Shown: positions 36,334-43,915 of the stretch, in pieces
How positions within the stretch are numbered: the stretch's first letter is position 1
Layout: every line of letters begins with the position of its first letter
From: JBGSYJ01 sp041748075
GTDB taxonomy: Bacteria; Acidobacteriota; Thermoanaerobaculia; Gp7-AA8
NCBI GenBank assembly: GCA_041748075.1
Contig: JBGTDX010000070.1
Coordinates: 1 to 53,009 of the forward strand
Direction of reading: 5' to 3'
Length of the DNA stretch: 53,009 nt
Made by a program: the position numbers and the translations under genes
Notes under the pieces: model-generated
What the model saw: only the letters and a program-made list of their open reading frames with translations
Database searches by the model: none
Told to the model about the DNA's origin: nothing

Positions 36334-36711
36334 ATGCCAGACATAGAACGTCGCCGGATCCAACGTATCAACCTCGATCAGCCTGTAAGCGGTCGTCTGT
36401 CGGGTATGAAAGTCACGATTCTGGACGTGAGCACCATAGGCGCCCGGGTCGATCATACGTTTCCTCTTGCCAGAGGCCGGCGCCTCCGTCTCGACTTCTT
36501 GTGGGAAGACGAGACGATTTCCATTCACTGCGACGTCACCCGCTGCGTCAGCCCAAAAGGAAGCGGCGTAGTTAAGCCTCAGGGGTACACATCGGGACTG
36601 CAGTTTGTCGAGCCTCTGGGCCCCGCACGCGCGTCACTGCTCCGCATGATTCTGGCGATGGTGACTCGCGATCTGACACGGGAGAAGTCGAAGACGCAAA
36701 CCGAGCACTAA
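36334..36711 (+). CDS. PilZ-domain protein, 125 aa
   Basis: Probable c-di-GMP receptor. PilZ motifs are present: RRIQRINLDQPV (an RxxxR-type region at about 6-17) and the DVSTIGARVDH (D/NxSxxG) motif at about 30-41, followed by the beta-barrel with FLWEDETISIHCDVTRC and the end SGLQFVEPL. It is a stand-alone adaptor. Its last 4 bp overlap the convergent NUDIX gene. The GGDEF-EAL protein 0.7 kb downstream could supply or destroy its ligand. Confidence 0.88.
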   Translation: MPDIERRRIQRINLDQPVSGRLSGMKVTILDVSTIGARVDHTFPLARGRRLRLDFLWEDETISIHCDVTRCVSPKGSGVVKPQGYTSGLQFVEPLGPARASLLRMILAMVTRDLTREKSKTQTEH

Positions 36712-37169
36712 GCGAGGAGCTTTTCGACCGCACTTCGCACGATCAAGGAATGGTCGAACGCGAGCCCCGGATCGTCAGCGACCTGAATCCACCGAGCATC
36801 GTCGGCGTCATCTCCTGCAGTCACGACCGTTCGCTCCCCCACCACACATCCATACGCCACGCTGATCGTATGTCCGCGGGGATCGCGTCCAGGGTCACCG
36901 AAGGCGCCTATCTGACGGAGCTCCACCCCCTGAACTCCTGTCTCTTCTTCCAGCTCACGGGCCGCCGCAACCTCCAGCGGCTCGTACTCTTCGACGTAAC
37001 CTCCAGGCAGTGCCCACAGGCCCTTCCAGGGATCCTGAGCTCGCCGGATGACAAGAACTTCCACGCCACCGGCTCCCGCATGGAGCAGCGCGATATCCAC
37101 TGTGACCGCAGGCCGCGGGTAGGGATAGCAGAACCCCGGGGCGGGGCCCCGTTTCGATTCGTTCGTCAT
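36708..37169 (-). CDS. NUDIX hydrolase, 153 aa
   Basis: Nudix box GGYVEEYEPLEVAAARELEE then ETGV matches Gx5Ex7REUxEExGU exactly. Preceded by PRPAVTVDIALLHAG and WALPGGYVEE. Family members hydrolyse nucleoside diphosphate derivatives such as ADP-ribose, NADH or mutagenic nucleotides; the substrate cannot be told. It is convergent with the PilZ gene with a 4-bp overlap. Confidence 0.94.
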   Translation of the reverse strand: MTNESKRGPAPGFCYPYPRPAVTVDIALLHAGAGGVEVLVIRRAQDPWKGLWALPGGYVEEYEPLEVAAARELEEETGVQGVELRQIGAFGDPGRDPRGHTISVAYGCVVGERTVVTAGDDADDARWIQVADDPGLAFDHSLIVRSAVEKLLA

Positions 37170-37438
37170 GGCGTGGCGGAGCTGCGGTCAGCGGGAAATG
37201 TCACCCGATTCCGAATGTGAGAGCGGATCATTGGCAGTACACTACACCAAGATTGAAACGAGCGGCTTGGGCGAGACTTCTGCAGCGGGGCGGTTTTGAT
37301 TCCGTGGAACAGATGTTACGACAATCAGCGAAAATGTTCACTGTCGGAAGTTTTTCAGAATCAGGGACTTTCGCGTCGGCGGTCCGCAATCGGCTGAAAC
37401 AGGACGTGGCGAATCCATGGTCCTGACGGGAGATTCCG

Positions 37439-39877
37439 TTGACCCAGGTTCTCAACATCGCGAACTACACGTTCAGTCCCTACGCGGTACCGGGATTCCT
37501 GACGGCAGTCGCGATGCTGATTCTCGGGTTGCTCGTCGTCCGGCGGACGGCTGAGCGCAAGGCGGGCGTTCCCTTTGCGCTGCTGACACTCAGCGTCAGC
37601 GTATGGCTCTTCTGTTTCTCCTGGATGTACTGCGCGCGGCTGCCTGAAGTGGCAATCTTCTGGGCACGGGCAGCCTACCTGGGCATTCCATTCATTCCGG
37701 CTGCTGCCTACCACTTCACCGTGAGCCTGCTCAGACTGGGGAGGAACGAGAAGCGGCTGGCGACGATCTTCTGGGGAGTCTCCGCGGTCTTCGCCACAGC
37801 GGCGTTTTCCGGAACGGCGATCGTCACGAGCGTTCATCGCTATTTCTGGGGCTACTATCCGATGCTCGGCTGGCTCGCGCTGGCGTATCTGGTTTACCTC
37901 TCGTTCGTGCTGGCACTCACGATGCGGCACTACATCGTCGAGTACCGCAGGCCGCAGCGGGATCGCCATAGGCGGCGGATCGAGCTGTTTCTGATCGCTT
38001 TCTCGACTGGCTATCTCGGAGTGTTCGACTACTTTCCCTCGTTCGGGATTCCGCTTTATCCCTTCGGATATCTCGCGATTGCGGGATTCATTGCGCTCGC
38101 TGCGCGCGCGGTCTGGCGCTACCGCCTCGTGGACTTTTCACCCGAGTTTGCCGCCTCGCAGATCCTCGAGACGATGCAGGGCTCGGTGCTCGTGCTCGAT
38201 CTCGAAGGAAAGATCCGGGTGGTGAATCAGGCTGCATGCGAGATGCTCGGTTACGAAGAGGCCGAGCTGATTGGAACCGGAATGGGCCATATCATCGAGT
38301 CTCCCCTGAACATCGGGCGAGCCTCGGATACGCTCATGCGGGGAGGCATCATCCGAGATCGTGCGATGATCTGGCGGCGGAAATCAGGCGAGCGGGCAGA
38401 AGTCGCCGTGTCCGGTTCCATGCTGCGTGACGATCAGGGCACGCCCGCGGGACTCGTCTATGTCGCCCTGGACATCAGCGACAGAAAACGCGCGGAACAG
38501 ATCGAGTACCAGGCGCATCACGACGCCCTCACCGGCCTCCCGAACCGGATCTTTTTCAAGAACCGCGTCAGCTTCGATCTCGATCAGGCCGAAGCTACCC
38601 ACACGACACTCTGCGTACTGATGCTCGACCTCGACGGCTTCAAACTGATCAACGAAAGCTTCGGCCATTCCGTCGGAGACGAATTGCTTCAGGCCGTCTC
38701 CCGCCGACTGCGTGGCTGTCTGCGCGACCACGATGCCGTCGCCCGGCTCGGCGGAGACGAATTTGCGATTCTGCTCTTACTCAGGAAAGAGGACGACGTC
38801 GCTCTCGTCACCAACAAGATTCTCGAAACGATCCGGCGTCCGTTCCATCTGGAAGGCCACGAACTGTTCGTCACCACGAGCATCGGTATCGCGCTGCATC
38901 CGGCCGACGGACAGGACGCGGAAACTCTCCTCAGGAATGCCGACAACGCCATGTACGCGGCGAAAGAGCGCGGGAAGAACAACTACCAGATTTCCGGCCC
39001 CACGTTGACCGAACGATCCCGTGAGCGGCTCTTTCTGGAAAACAGCTTGCGGCGGGCGCTCGAGCTCGAGCAGTTCGTTCTCTACTATCAGCCTGTCATC
39101 GATTTCAAATCGGTCCAGACCGTCGGGGTTGAAGCGCTCATTCGTTGGAATCATCCGCAGAGCGGACTTCTCTCCCCGCACGATTTCATCGAGATCGCGG
39201 AGGAAGTACGTCTTATCGTCCCTATCGGCGAGTGGGTTCTTCGAACCGCCTGCACCGAAGCGCGCCGGTGGCAGCTGGCGACCAGCCCGGACCTTCGCGT
39301 TGCCGTGAATCTTTCGGTATATCAGTTCCAGCAGCGTGACCTGGTGGGAGTGGTCGCGCAGGCTCTCGATTCGAGCGGCCTGGCAGCAAACTGCCTTCAG
39401 CTGGAGATCACCGAAAGTGTTGCGATGCAGAATGCCGAGGCTTCCGTCCTCATTCTTCGGGAGCTCAAGGACATGGGGGTGCTGATCGCGATCGACGATT
39501 TCGGCACCGGCTACTCGTCACTCAGCTATCTGAAGCGTTTTCCGATCGACACGGTAAAACTCGATCAGAGTTTCATCCGCGACATGCGCAAGGGAGATGG
39601 TGATGCGGCGATCGTTTCGGCCGTCATCGCGATGGCCCACGCTCTCAATCTGAAAGTCGTCGCCGAGGGCGTCGAAACGGAGGCTCAGCTCCTGATGCTT
39701 CAGGAAATGGACTGCGACGAGCTCCAGGGATTCCTCGCAAGCCAGCCCGTGCCGGCCGCAGACATTGAGGCTTTCCTGCGTGAGAATCAGTTCCCGGGTT
39801 TCGCTGCGACCGAGGATCCTCGAAGAGCGCTCAAGCTCGTGCCGCCACCGGCGAAACCGCGTCGCGGAAGGCGGTAA
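37439..39877 (+). CDS. 7TM-PAS-GGDEF-EAL c-di-GMP turnover protein, 812 aa
   Basis: TTG start with GGGAG 7 nt upstream. The N-terminus has about seven membrane helices (about 15-235, HisK-7TM-like sensor). PAS domain at about 243-350 begins ILETMQGSVLVLDLEGKIRV. GGDEF domain has an intact RLGGDEFAI preceded by an RDHD inhibitory-site motif five residues before it. EAL domain has VEALIRW, LEITESVAMQ, DDFGTGYSSL, KLDQSF and VAEGVETE, all active-site positions present. It may therefore make and degrade c-di-GMP. Context with PilZ and PilT suggests a role in surface motility. Confidence 0.94.
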   Translation: MTQVLNIANYTFSPYAVPGFLTAVAMLILGLLVVRRTAERKAGVPFALLTLSVSVWLFCFSWMYCARLPEVAIFWARAAYLGIPFIPAAAYHFTVSLLRLGRNEKRLATIFWGVSAVFATAAFSGTAIVTSVHRYFWGYYPMLGWLALAYLVYLSFVLALTMRHYIVEYRRPQRDRHRRRIELFLIAFSTGYLGVFDYFPSFGIPLYPFGYLAIAGFIALAARAVWRYRLVDFSPEFAASQILETMQGSVLVLDLEGKIRVVNQAACEMLGYEEAELIGTGMGHIIESPLNIGRASDTLMRGGIIRDRAMIWRRKSGERAEVAVSGSMLRDDQGTPAGLVYVALDISDRKRAEQIEYQAHHDALTGLPNRIFFKNRVSFDLDQAEATHTTLCVLMLDLDGFKLINESFGHSVGDELLQAVSRRLRGCLRDHDAVARLGGDEFAILLLLRKEDDVALVTNKILETIRRPFHLEGHELFVTTSIGIALHPADGQDAETLLRNADNAMYAAKERGKNNYQISGPTLTERSRERLFLENSLRRALELEQFVLYYQPVIDFKSVQTVGVEALIRWNHPQSGLLSPHDFIEIAEEVRLIVPIGEWVLRTACTEARRWQLATSPDLRVAVNLSVYQFQQRDLVGVVAQALDSSGLAANCLQLEITESVAMQNAEASVLILRELKDMGVLIAIDDFGTGYSSLSYLKRFPIDTVKLDQSFIRDMRKGDGDAAIVSAVIAMAHALNLKVVAEGVETEAQLLMLQEMDCDELQGFLASQPVPAADIEAFLRENQFPGFAATEDPRRALKLVPPPAKPRRGRR

Positions 39878-39915
39878 GGAATATCGAATGTCCTCTTCGC
39901 CGGCCTGCTCATGAA

Positions 39916-40680
39916 CTATTTCGTTCGCGCCCTGCCGAATCGACCGAAGACCAGATCGTATGCTGCACCAGGAAAGAGTCGCGCTACGCGCACCATCAGG
40001 GACATCGGAAGGGGAAACTCGATCTGGCGGGCGCCTCGATCGAGCCCTTTCGCGATGATCCGGGCCGCCTTGTCCGCGGACATGAGAAACGGCATGGGAA
40101 ACTCGTTCTTCTCGGTCATCGGCGTCTCTATGAATCCGGGGTTGACAATCGTCACGCCGACACCCTTGTGCGCCAGCTCGATGCGCGAGGCCTCGAGAAA
40201 CACCTGCATCGCTGCCTTGCTTGCCGAGTAGACGCCGGCGCCCGGCAATCCCCGCAGGCCCGCAAGCGAGGCGATTCCCACGAATCGGCCCGACCGCCGC
40301 TCGACCATCGCGGGAATGACTGCATCGAACAGATACATCGTTCCGAAGAAGTTCGTGCGCATGACTTGTTCCGCGTCCTCGAGCACGAACCGGCTCGCCT
40401 TCGTCCGGATGCTGATCCCGGCGTTCGCGATCGCCATATCGATGTCACCCCATTCACCGCGCACGCTCGCGACCAGCTGCCTCACCGATTCGACATCCGT
40501 GACATCGCAGCGAATCCCCACCGCCTCGCGACCGGCATCACGAAGCGAAGCCACATTCTGCTCGAGCAGCTCGGCTCGCCTCGCCGCCAGCGCCACGCGG
40601 TATCCCCGCCGCGCGAGCTCGTGCGCGAGGGAAACTCCGATCCCGCTCGAGCCGCCGGTGATGAGAGCGACCTTCTTCAT
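39916..40680 (-). CDS. Short-chain dehydrogenase/reductase, 254 aa
   Basis: Classic SDR: TGGSSGIG cofactor motif (residues 8-15), NAG in AIANAGIS (about 88-91), catalytic serine in GIASLAGL and the YSASK motif (about 154-158), then NPGFIET. A basic residue after the first strand (RR in LAARRAELL) suggests NADP(H). The last 50 residues are hydrophobic with an LFPGAAYDLV segment seen in membrane-associated members. The start MKKVALITGG at 40680 is preferred over an upstream extension. Substrate unknown. Confidence 0.93.
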   Translation of the reverse strand: MKKVALITGGSSGIGVSLAHELARRGYRVALAARRAELLEQNVASLRDAGREAVGIRCDVTDVESVRQLVASVRGEWGDIDMAIANAGISIRTKASRFVLEDAEQVMRTNFFGTMYLFDAVIPAMVERRSGRFVGIASLAGLRGLPGAGVYSASKAAMQVFLEASRIELAHKGVGVTIVNPGFIETPMTEKNEFPMPFLMSADKAARIIAKGLDRGARQIEFPLPMSLMVRVARLFPGAAYDLVFGRFGRARTK

Positions 40681-40913
40681 CGTGCCGTTTTTTTCCTCAT
40701 GGACAATGCCGCATAGTACCAAGAGAGCGATACCCCGTTCGCTGAAGCAGGTCGCCCGCCGCTCTGCCGCCGAGGATGATCTTCCGACCCGGGCGGTGAC
40801 GACAGATACCATGCCCCACCTTCAGGTTCCCGCCGTCCGGGAAGAAACGAGCGTCTCGAATCCTTACGTACTGGATCAGAGCCAGTCCACTGGCGTGTCG
40901 AGGAATGCTGCCA

Positions 40914-41534
40914 ATGAAAGCCAATCGTAATGATTCCTGTCCCTGCGGAAGCGGGATGAAATTCAAGAAGTGCTGCGAAGGCAAATCTGTATTTGCCAGC
41001 TCGTCGCTTGCGAAGCGCTCGGGCATCATCGGCGCTGCGGCCATTCTCGTTGCGGCCGGCGCGGTTGCAGCGTGGCTGAACCGGCCGGAGATCACCGGGC
41101 CAGCCGACGCCGGCGTGCAATCAGGCTTCGTAGCGGGCTCAGCGCCGGCGACGAGCGGTCCGGCCGCACAACCGCCGGGGCCGGCTCCTCTCGGCAAAGT
41201 CTGGTCCGCCGAGCATGGCCACTGGCATGATGCTCCCAATACCAGAACTCCTACCGGCATGCCGAACCCGATCAAGGTCGAGACTTCGACCGCTCCCCTC
41301 GTACCGGGCTCGAACGTCGGTCCACCGCTCGCATTCTCTCAGCCTGCTGAGCCGGCACCTCCCGGAAAGGTCTGGTCGGCCGCGCATGGCCACTGGCACG
41401 ACGCCCCTGCCGGCGCCATGATCGACGCCACCCAGTCGGTTCCCCAGCGCCGAAGCATGCCGCAGCCTCCCGGACCCGCACCCGCCGGCAAGGTCTGGTC
41501 CGCCGAACACGGCCACTGGCACGACATTCAGTGA
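40914..41534 (+). CDS. SEC-C motif membrane protein with three HGHWH repeats, 206 aa
   Basis: Residues 1-25 hold a SEC-C zinc finger (NDSCPCGSGMKFKKCCEG). A single membrane helix follows at about 37-56 (SGIIGAAAILVAAGAVAAW). The rest is a low-complexity, proline/alanine-rich stretch with three near-identical repeats of a PGPAPxGKVWSAEHGHWHD type (about 90-111, 146-167, 184-206), each with three histidines. Start: GAGGA at 40900-40904 lies 9 nt before the ATG at 40914; an ATG at 40905 is too close. Function unknown; the His-rich repeats suggest metal binding outside the membrane. Confidence 0.85.
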   Translation: MKANRNDSCPCGSGMKFKKCCEGKSVFASSSLAKRSGIIGAAAILVAAGAVAAWLNRPEITGPADAGVQSGFVAGSAPATSGPAAQPPGPAPLGKVWSAEHGHWHDAPNTRTPTGMPNPIKVETSTAPLVPGSNVGPPLAFSQPAEPAPPGKVWSAAHGHWHDAPAGAMIDATQSVPQRRSMPQPPGPAPAGKVWSAEHGHWHDIQ

Positions 41535-41668
41535 TCTGAGATTCCTGATCTCTGCTGAAGTCGTTCGTCATTCCGTCGTCTTCATGTATCTTTGACGTCG
41601 AACTGAATGAGAGAACCAATGCCAGGGAACGGCGGATTTCATCTGTATTCATCCGCTGATCGTTCTTC

Positions 41669-42133
41669 ATGAGAGAAGATCTTCGCGTACCCACGGTCCC
41701 GGTGACGGTCGAGGTTTTGCTCGACACCGCTGAGACGTTGAAGGGGCAGGTTTTCCTGCCAGCCATGGCCTCGCGACACTCCGGCCAGCCTCGCCCCGAC
41801 GAGTGGGTCAATCAGCCGACGGGTTTTTTTCCGTTTCTCGTCGAAGGCGGAAAGAGCGCCGTCATCCTCAACAAAGCGACCGTCGCAGCGATCCTCTTCC
41901 CTCTCAGACCGGAGTTTGCTCTCGAAGGAAGCACCGGTTTCACGAGCAGCGTCGAAGTCGTGTGGGCGGGCGGCGTGGCCGAAGGCAGGCTGTTGATCGA
42001 TATGCCGGTGGAACGAACTCGAGTGCTGGACTACCTGAACAGCACGGATCAGTTCATCCCCGTCTGGACAGACAATGTGTACTATCTGATCAGAAAAGAC
42101 TGCATCACCAGAATCATCGAGAGAGAGGGCTAG
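41669..42133 (+). CDS. Hypothetical protein in PilT operon, 154 aa
   Basis: Not assigned to a named family with certainty. Starts MREDLRVPTVPVTVEVLLDT and is beta-rich, with a GFFPFLVEGGKSAVILNKATVAA segment and an ending VYYLIRKDCITRIIE. No signal peptide or membrane helix. It is 6 bp upstream of the PilT-like gene and co-directional, so it is likely translated with it and may regulate or couple the motor. Weak possibility: a DUF6812-type protein. Confidence 0.6.
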   Translation: MREDLRVPTVPVTVEVLLDTAETLKGQVFLPAMASRHSGQPRPDEWVNQPTGFFPFLVEGGKSAVILNKATVAAILFPLRPEFALEGSTGFTSSVEVVWAGGVAEGRLLIDMPVERTRVLDYLNSTDQFIPVWTDNVYYLIRKDCITRIIEREG

Positions 42134-42139
42134 TCCACA

Positions 42140-43675
42140 TTGTCGCTTGAAATGCTGCTGCGCCAGACGGCGAAGGTCGGAGGCACCGAACTGCGCCTGA
42201 TCTCGGGACGCCGGCTCGTGATCGCCACACCTGCAGGAGAACGAGAGGTCCAGGGTCCGGAGCAGACGCGGGAGTCGATTCATCAGTTGCTCGCGCCCGT
42301 GGTCACCCCTTCGGCCAAAGAATCGCTCGCCGCCGGTCGTGCCGACTGGACGATCCGCATGGCCGATCTGGGGCCGATTCGCATCCTCGCGGAATCCCAG
42401 AACGGTGGACTCCGCGTTTCCCTGACGCTCGGGGCGGAAACCCCTTCGCCATCTCCCGCAGCCGGGAGCCAGCCCGTGCAGCAGAGTCCGCCTCAGCCCG
42501 CGGTCACTGCAGTTCCGCAACCTTCGACGACTTCGCGGCGGCCAACCGGAGATACGCCTACGGCGGCGATGGATGCCCTGCTGATTCAGATGTTCGAGAT
42601 GGGCGCCTCGGATCTGCATATTTCTGTAAGTGCCACTCCTATGGTCCGGCACGACGGCGAGATGAAGCCGCTCCCCGGCCACGGTGTGCTCACCGCCGAA
42701 GATACGGAAAGAATTCTGATCCCGATCGCGCCCGACAGGAACCGCCACGAATTCAAGGAACGTCACGACTCTGACTTCGCTTATTCGATGCCAGGCGTGG
42801 CCCGCTTCCGCTGCAACTTTTTCATGGATCGCCTCGGAATGGGTGGAGTTTTCCGCGTGATTCCCAGCGAGATCATCACTGCGGAACAGATGGGCCTGTC
42901 GAAGGAGATTCTTCAGCTCTGCCATCTGTCCAAGGGTCTCGTGCTGGTCACCGGGCCCACGGGATCGGGAAAATCGACCACGCTCTGCGCGCTGGTCGAC
43001 TACATCAACCGCAACCGCACCGATCACATCATCACCATCGAAGATCCGATCGAGTTCGTCCATGAGAACAAGAAGTGTCTGATCAACCAGCGTCAGGTCG
43101 GTGAACATACTGACTCGTTCAAAGATGCGCTCCGTGCGGCATTGCGCGAGGACCCGGACATCGTGCTCGTCGGTGAGATGCGCGATCTCGAGACCGTGTC
43201 GATCGCGATTGAGACCGCCGAAACGGGCCACCTGGTATTCGGAACTCTCCATACGTCTTCCGCCGCATCCACCGTCGACCGGATCATCGATCAGTTCCCA
43301 GCGGACCGGCAGGATCAGATCCGTGTGATGCTTGCCGAGAGCCTCAAGGGCGTGATCAGCCAGATGCTCTGCAAGAAGATCGGAGGCGGCCGCGTGCCCG
43401 CACTCGAGGTGATGATCGGGATTCCTTCGATCTCGAACCTCATTCGTGAGTCCAAGATCTTTCAGATTCCTTCGATCATGCAGACGGGGCGCAAGTACGG
43501 CATGGCGCTCATGAACGACAGCTTTCTCGAGCTGGTCAAGAACAAGGTCGTCGAGCCGCAGGAGGCCTACTTGAAGGCGATTGACAAATCCGGCTTCCTG
43601 GGACTTCTCAAGCGCAACAACATCGACGTCTCCTGGGCGCCGTCAGAGGCGGGGAATCCGGTCAGCGGACTGTAG
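42140..43675 (+). CDS. PilT-like type IV pilus ATPase with duplicated N-domain, 511 aa
   Basis: Retraction-type ATPase. Residues about 145-500 give the complete PilT core: Walker A GPTGSGKST, the Asp box IITIEDPIEF, Walker B ILVGEMRDLET and the His box HLVFGTLHTSS. The extra first 115 residues look like a second, degenerate copy of the PilT N-terminal domain (MLLRQTAKVGGTELRL against ALLIQMFEMGASDLHI), joined by a Pro/Gln/Ser-rich linker. Typical PilT is about 350 aa. TTG start at 42140; an ATG at 42152 is an alternative. A hypothetical gene precedes it by 6 bp. A large inverted heptamer repeat follows its stop. Confidence 0.92.
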   Translation: MSLEMLLRQTAKVGGTELRLISGRRLVIATPAGEREVQGPEQTRESIHQLLAPVVTPSAKESLAAGRADWTIRMADLGPIRILAESQNGGLRVSLTLGAETPSPSPAAGSQPVQQSPPQPAVTAVPQPSTTSRRPTGDTPTAAMDALLIQMFEMGASDLHISVSATPMVRHDGEMKPLPGHGVLTAEDTERILIPIAPDRNRHEFKERHDSDFAYSMPGVARFRCNFFMDRLGMGGVFRVIPSEIITAEQMGLSKEILQLCHLSKGLVLVTGPTGSGKSTTLCALVDYINRNRTDHIITIEDPIEFVHENKKCLINQRQVGEHTDSFKDALRAALREDPDIVLVGEMRDLETVSIAIETAETGHLVFGTLHTSSAASTVDRIIDQFPADRQDQIRVMLAESLKGVISQMLCKKIGGGRVPALEVMIGIPSISNLIRESKIFQIPSIMQTGRKYGMALMNDSFLELVKNKVVEPQEAYLKAIDKSGFLGLLKRNNIDVSWAPSEAGNPVSGL

Positions 43676-43909
43676 GCCCCCTCCCACCCGAGTTGTGAGT
43701 TCTGAGTTCTGAGTTGTGAGTTCCCCCCTGCCCCCGCACGACCAGTTGTGAGTTCCGAGTTGTCAGTTGTGAGTTCCCACCCCTGCTTCAGCTCATGCCA
43801 CGTGCTGCAGGTCCGGGGGGGAACTCACAACTCAGAACTCAGAACTCACAACTCGGGTGGGAGGGGGCAGGGTGGGAACTCACAACTCAGAACTCACAAC
43901 TCAGAACTG
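43676..43909. repeat. Perfect 53-bp inverted repeat built of heptamers
   Basis: Left arm 43676-43728 and right arm 43816-43868 are exact reverse complements (53 bp), starting at the base after the pilT stop codon. Both arms contain 7-bp units gttgtga and gttctga (complement ctcacaa and ctcagaa). The 87-bp loop and the sequence to 43909 contain a second, imperfect pair of the same units. The whole spacer to ligD is made of it. Confidence 0.97.
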
Positions 43910-43915
43910 CTTTTC

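Noticed and set aside
37217..37426. 69-aa ORF before the GGDEF-EAL gene
   Set aside because: No ribosome-binding site and no family resemblance; the region is better read as the leader of the 37439 gene.
41639..43252. 537-aa ORF antisense to the PilT-like gene
   Set aside because: The plus strand carries complete Walker, Asp and His boxes; the antisense product shows no known motif.
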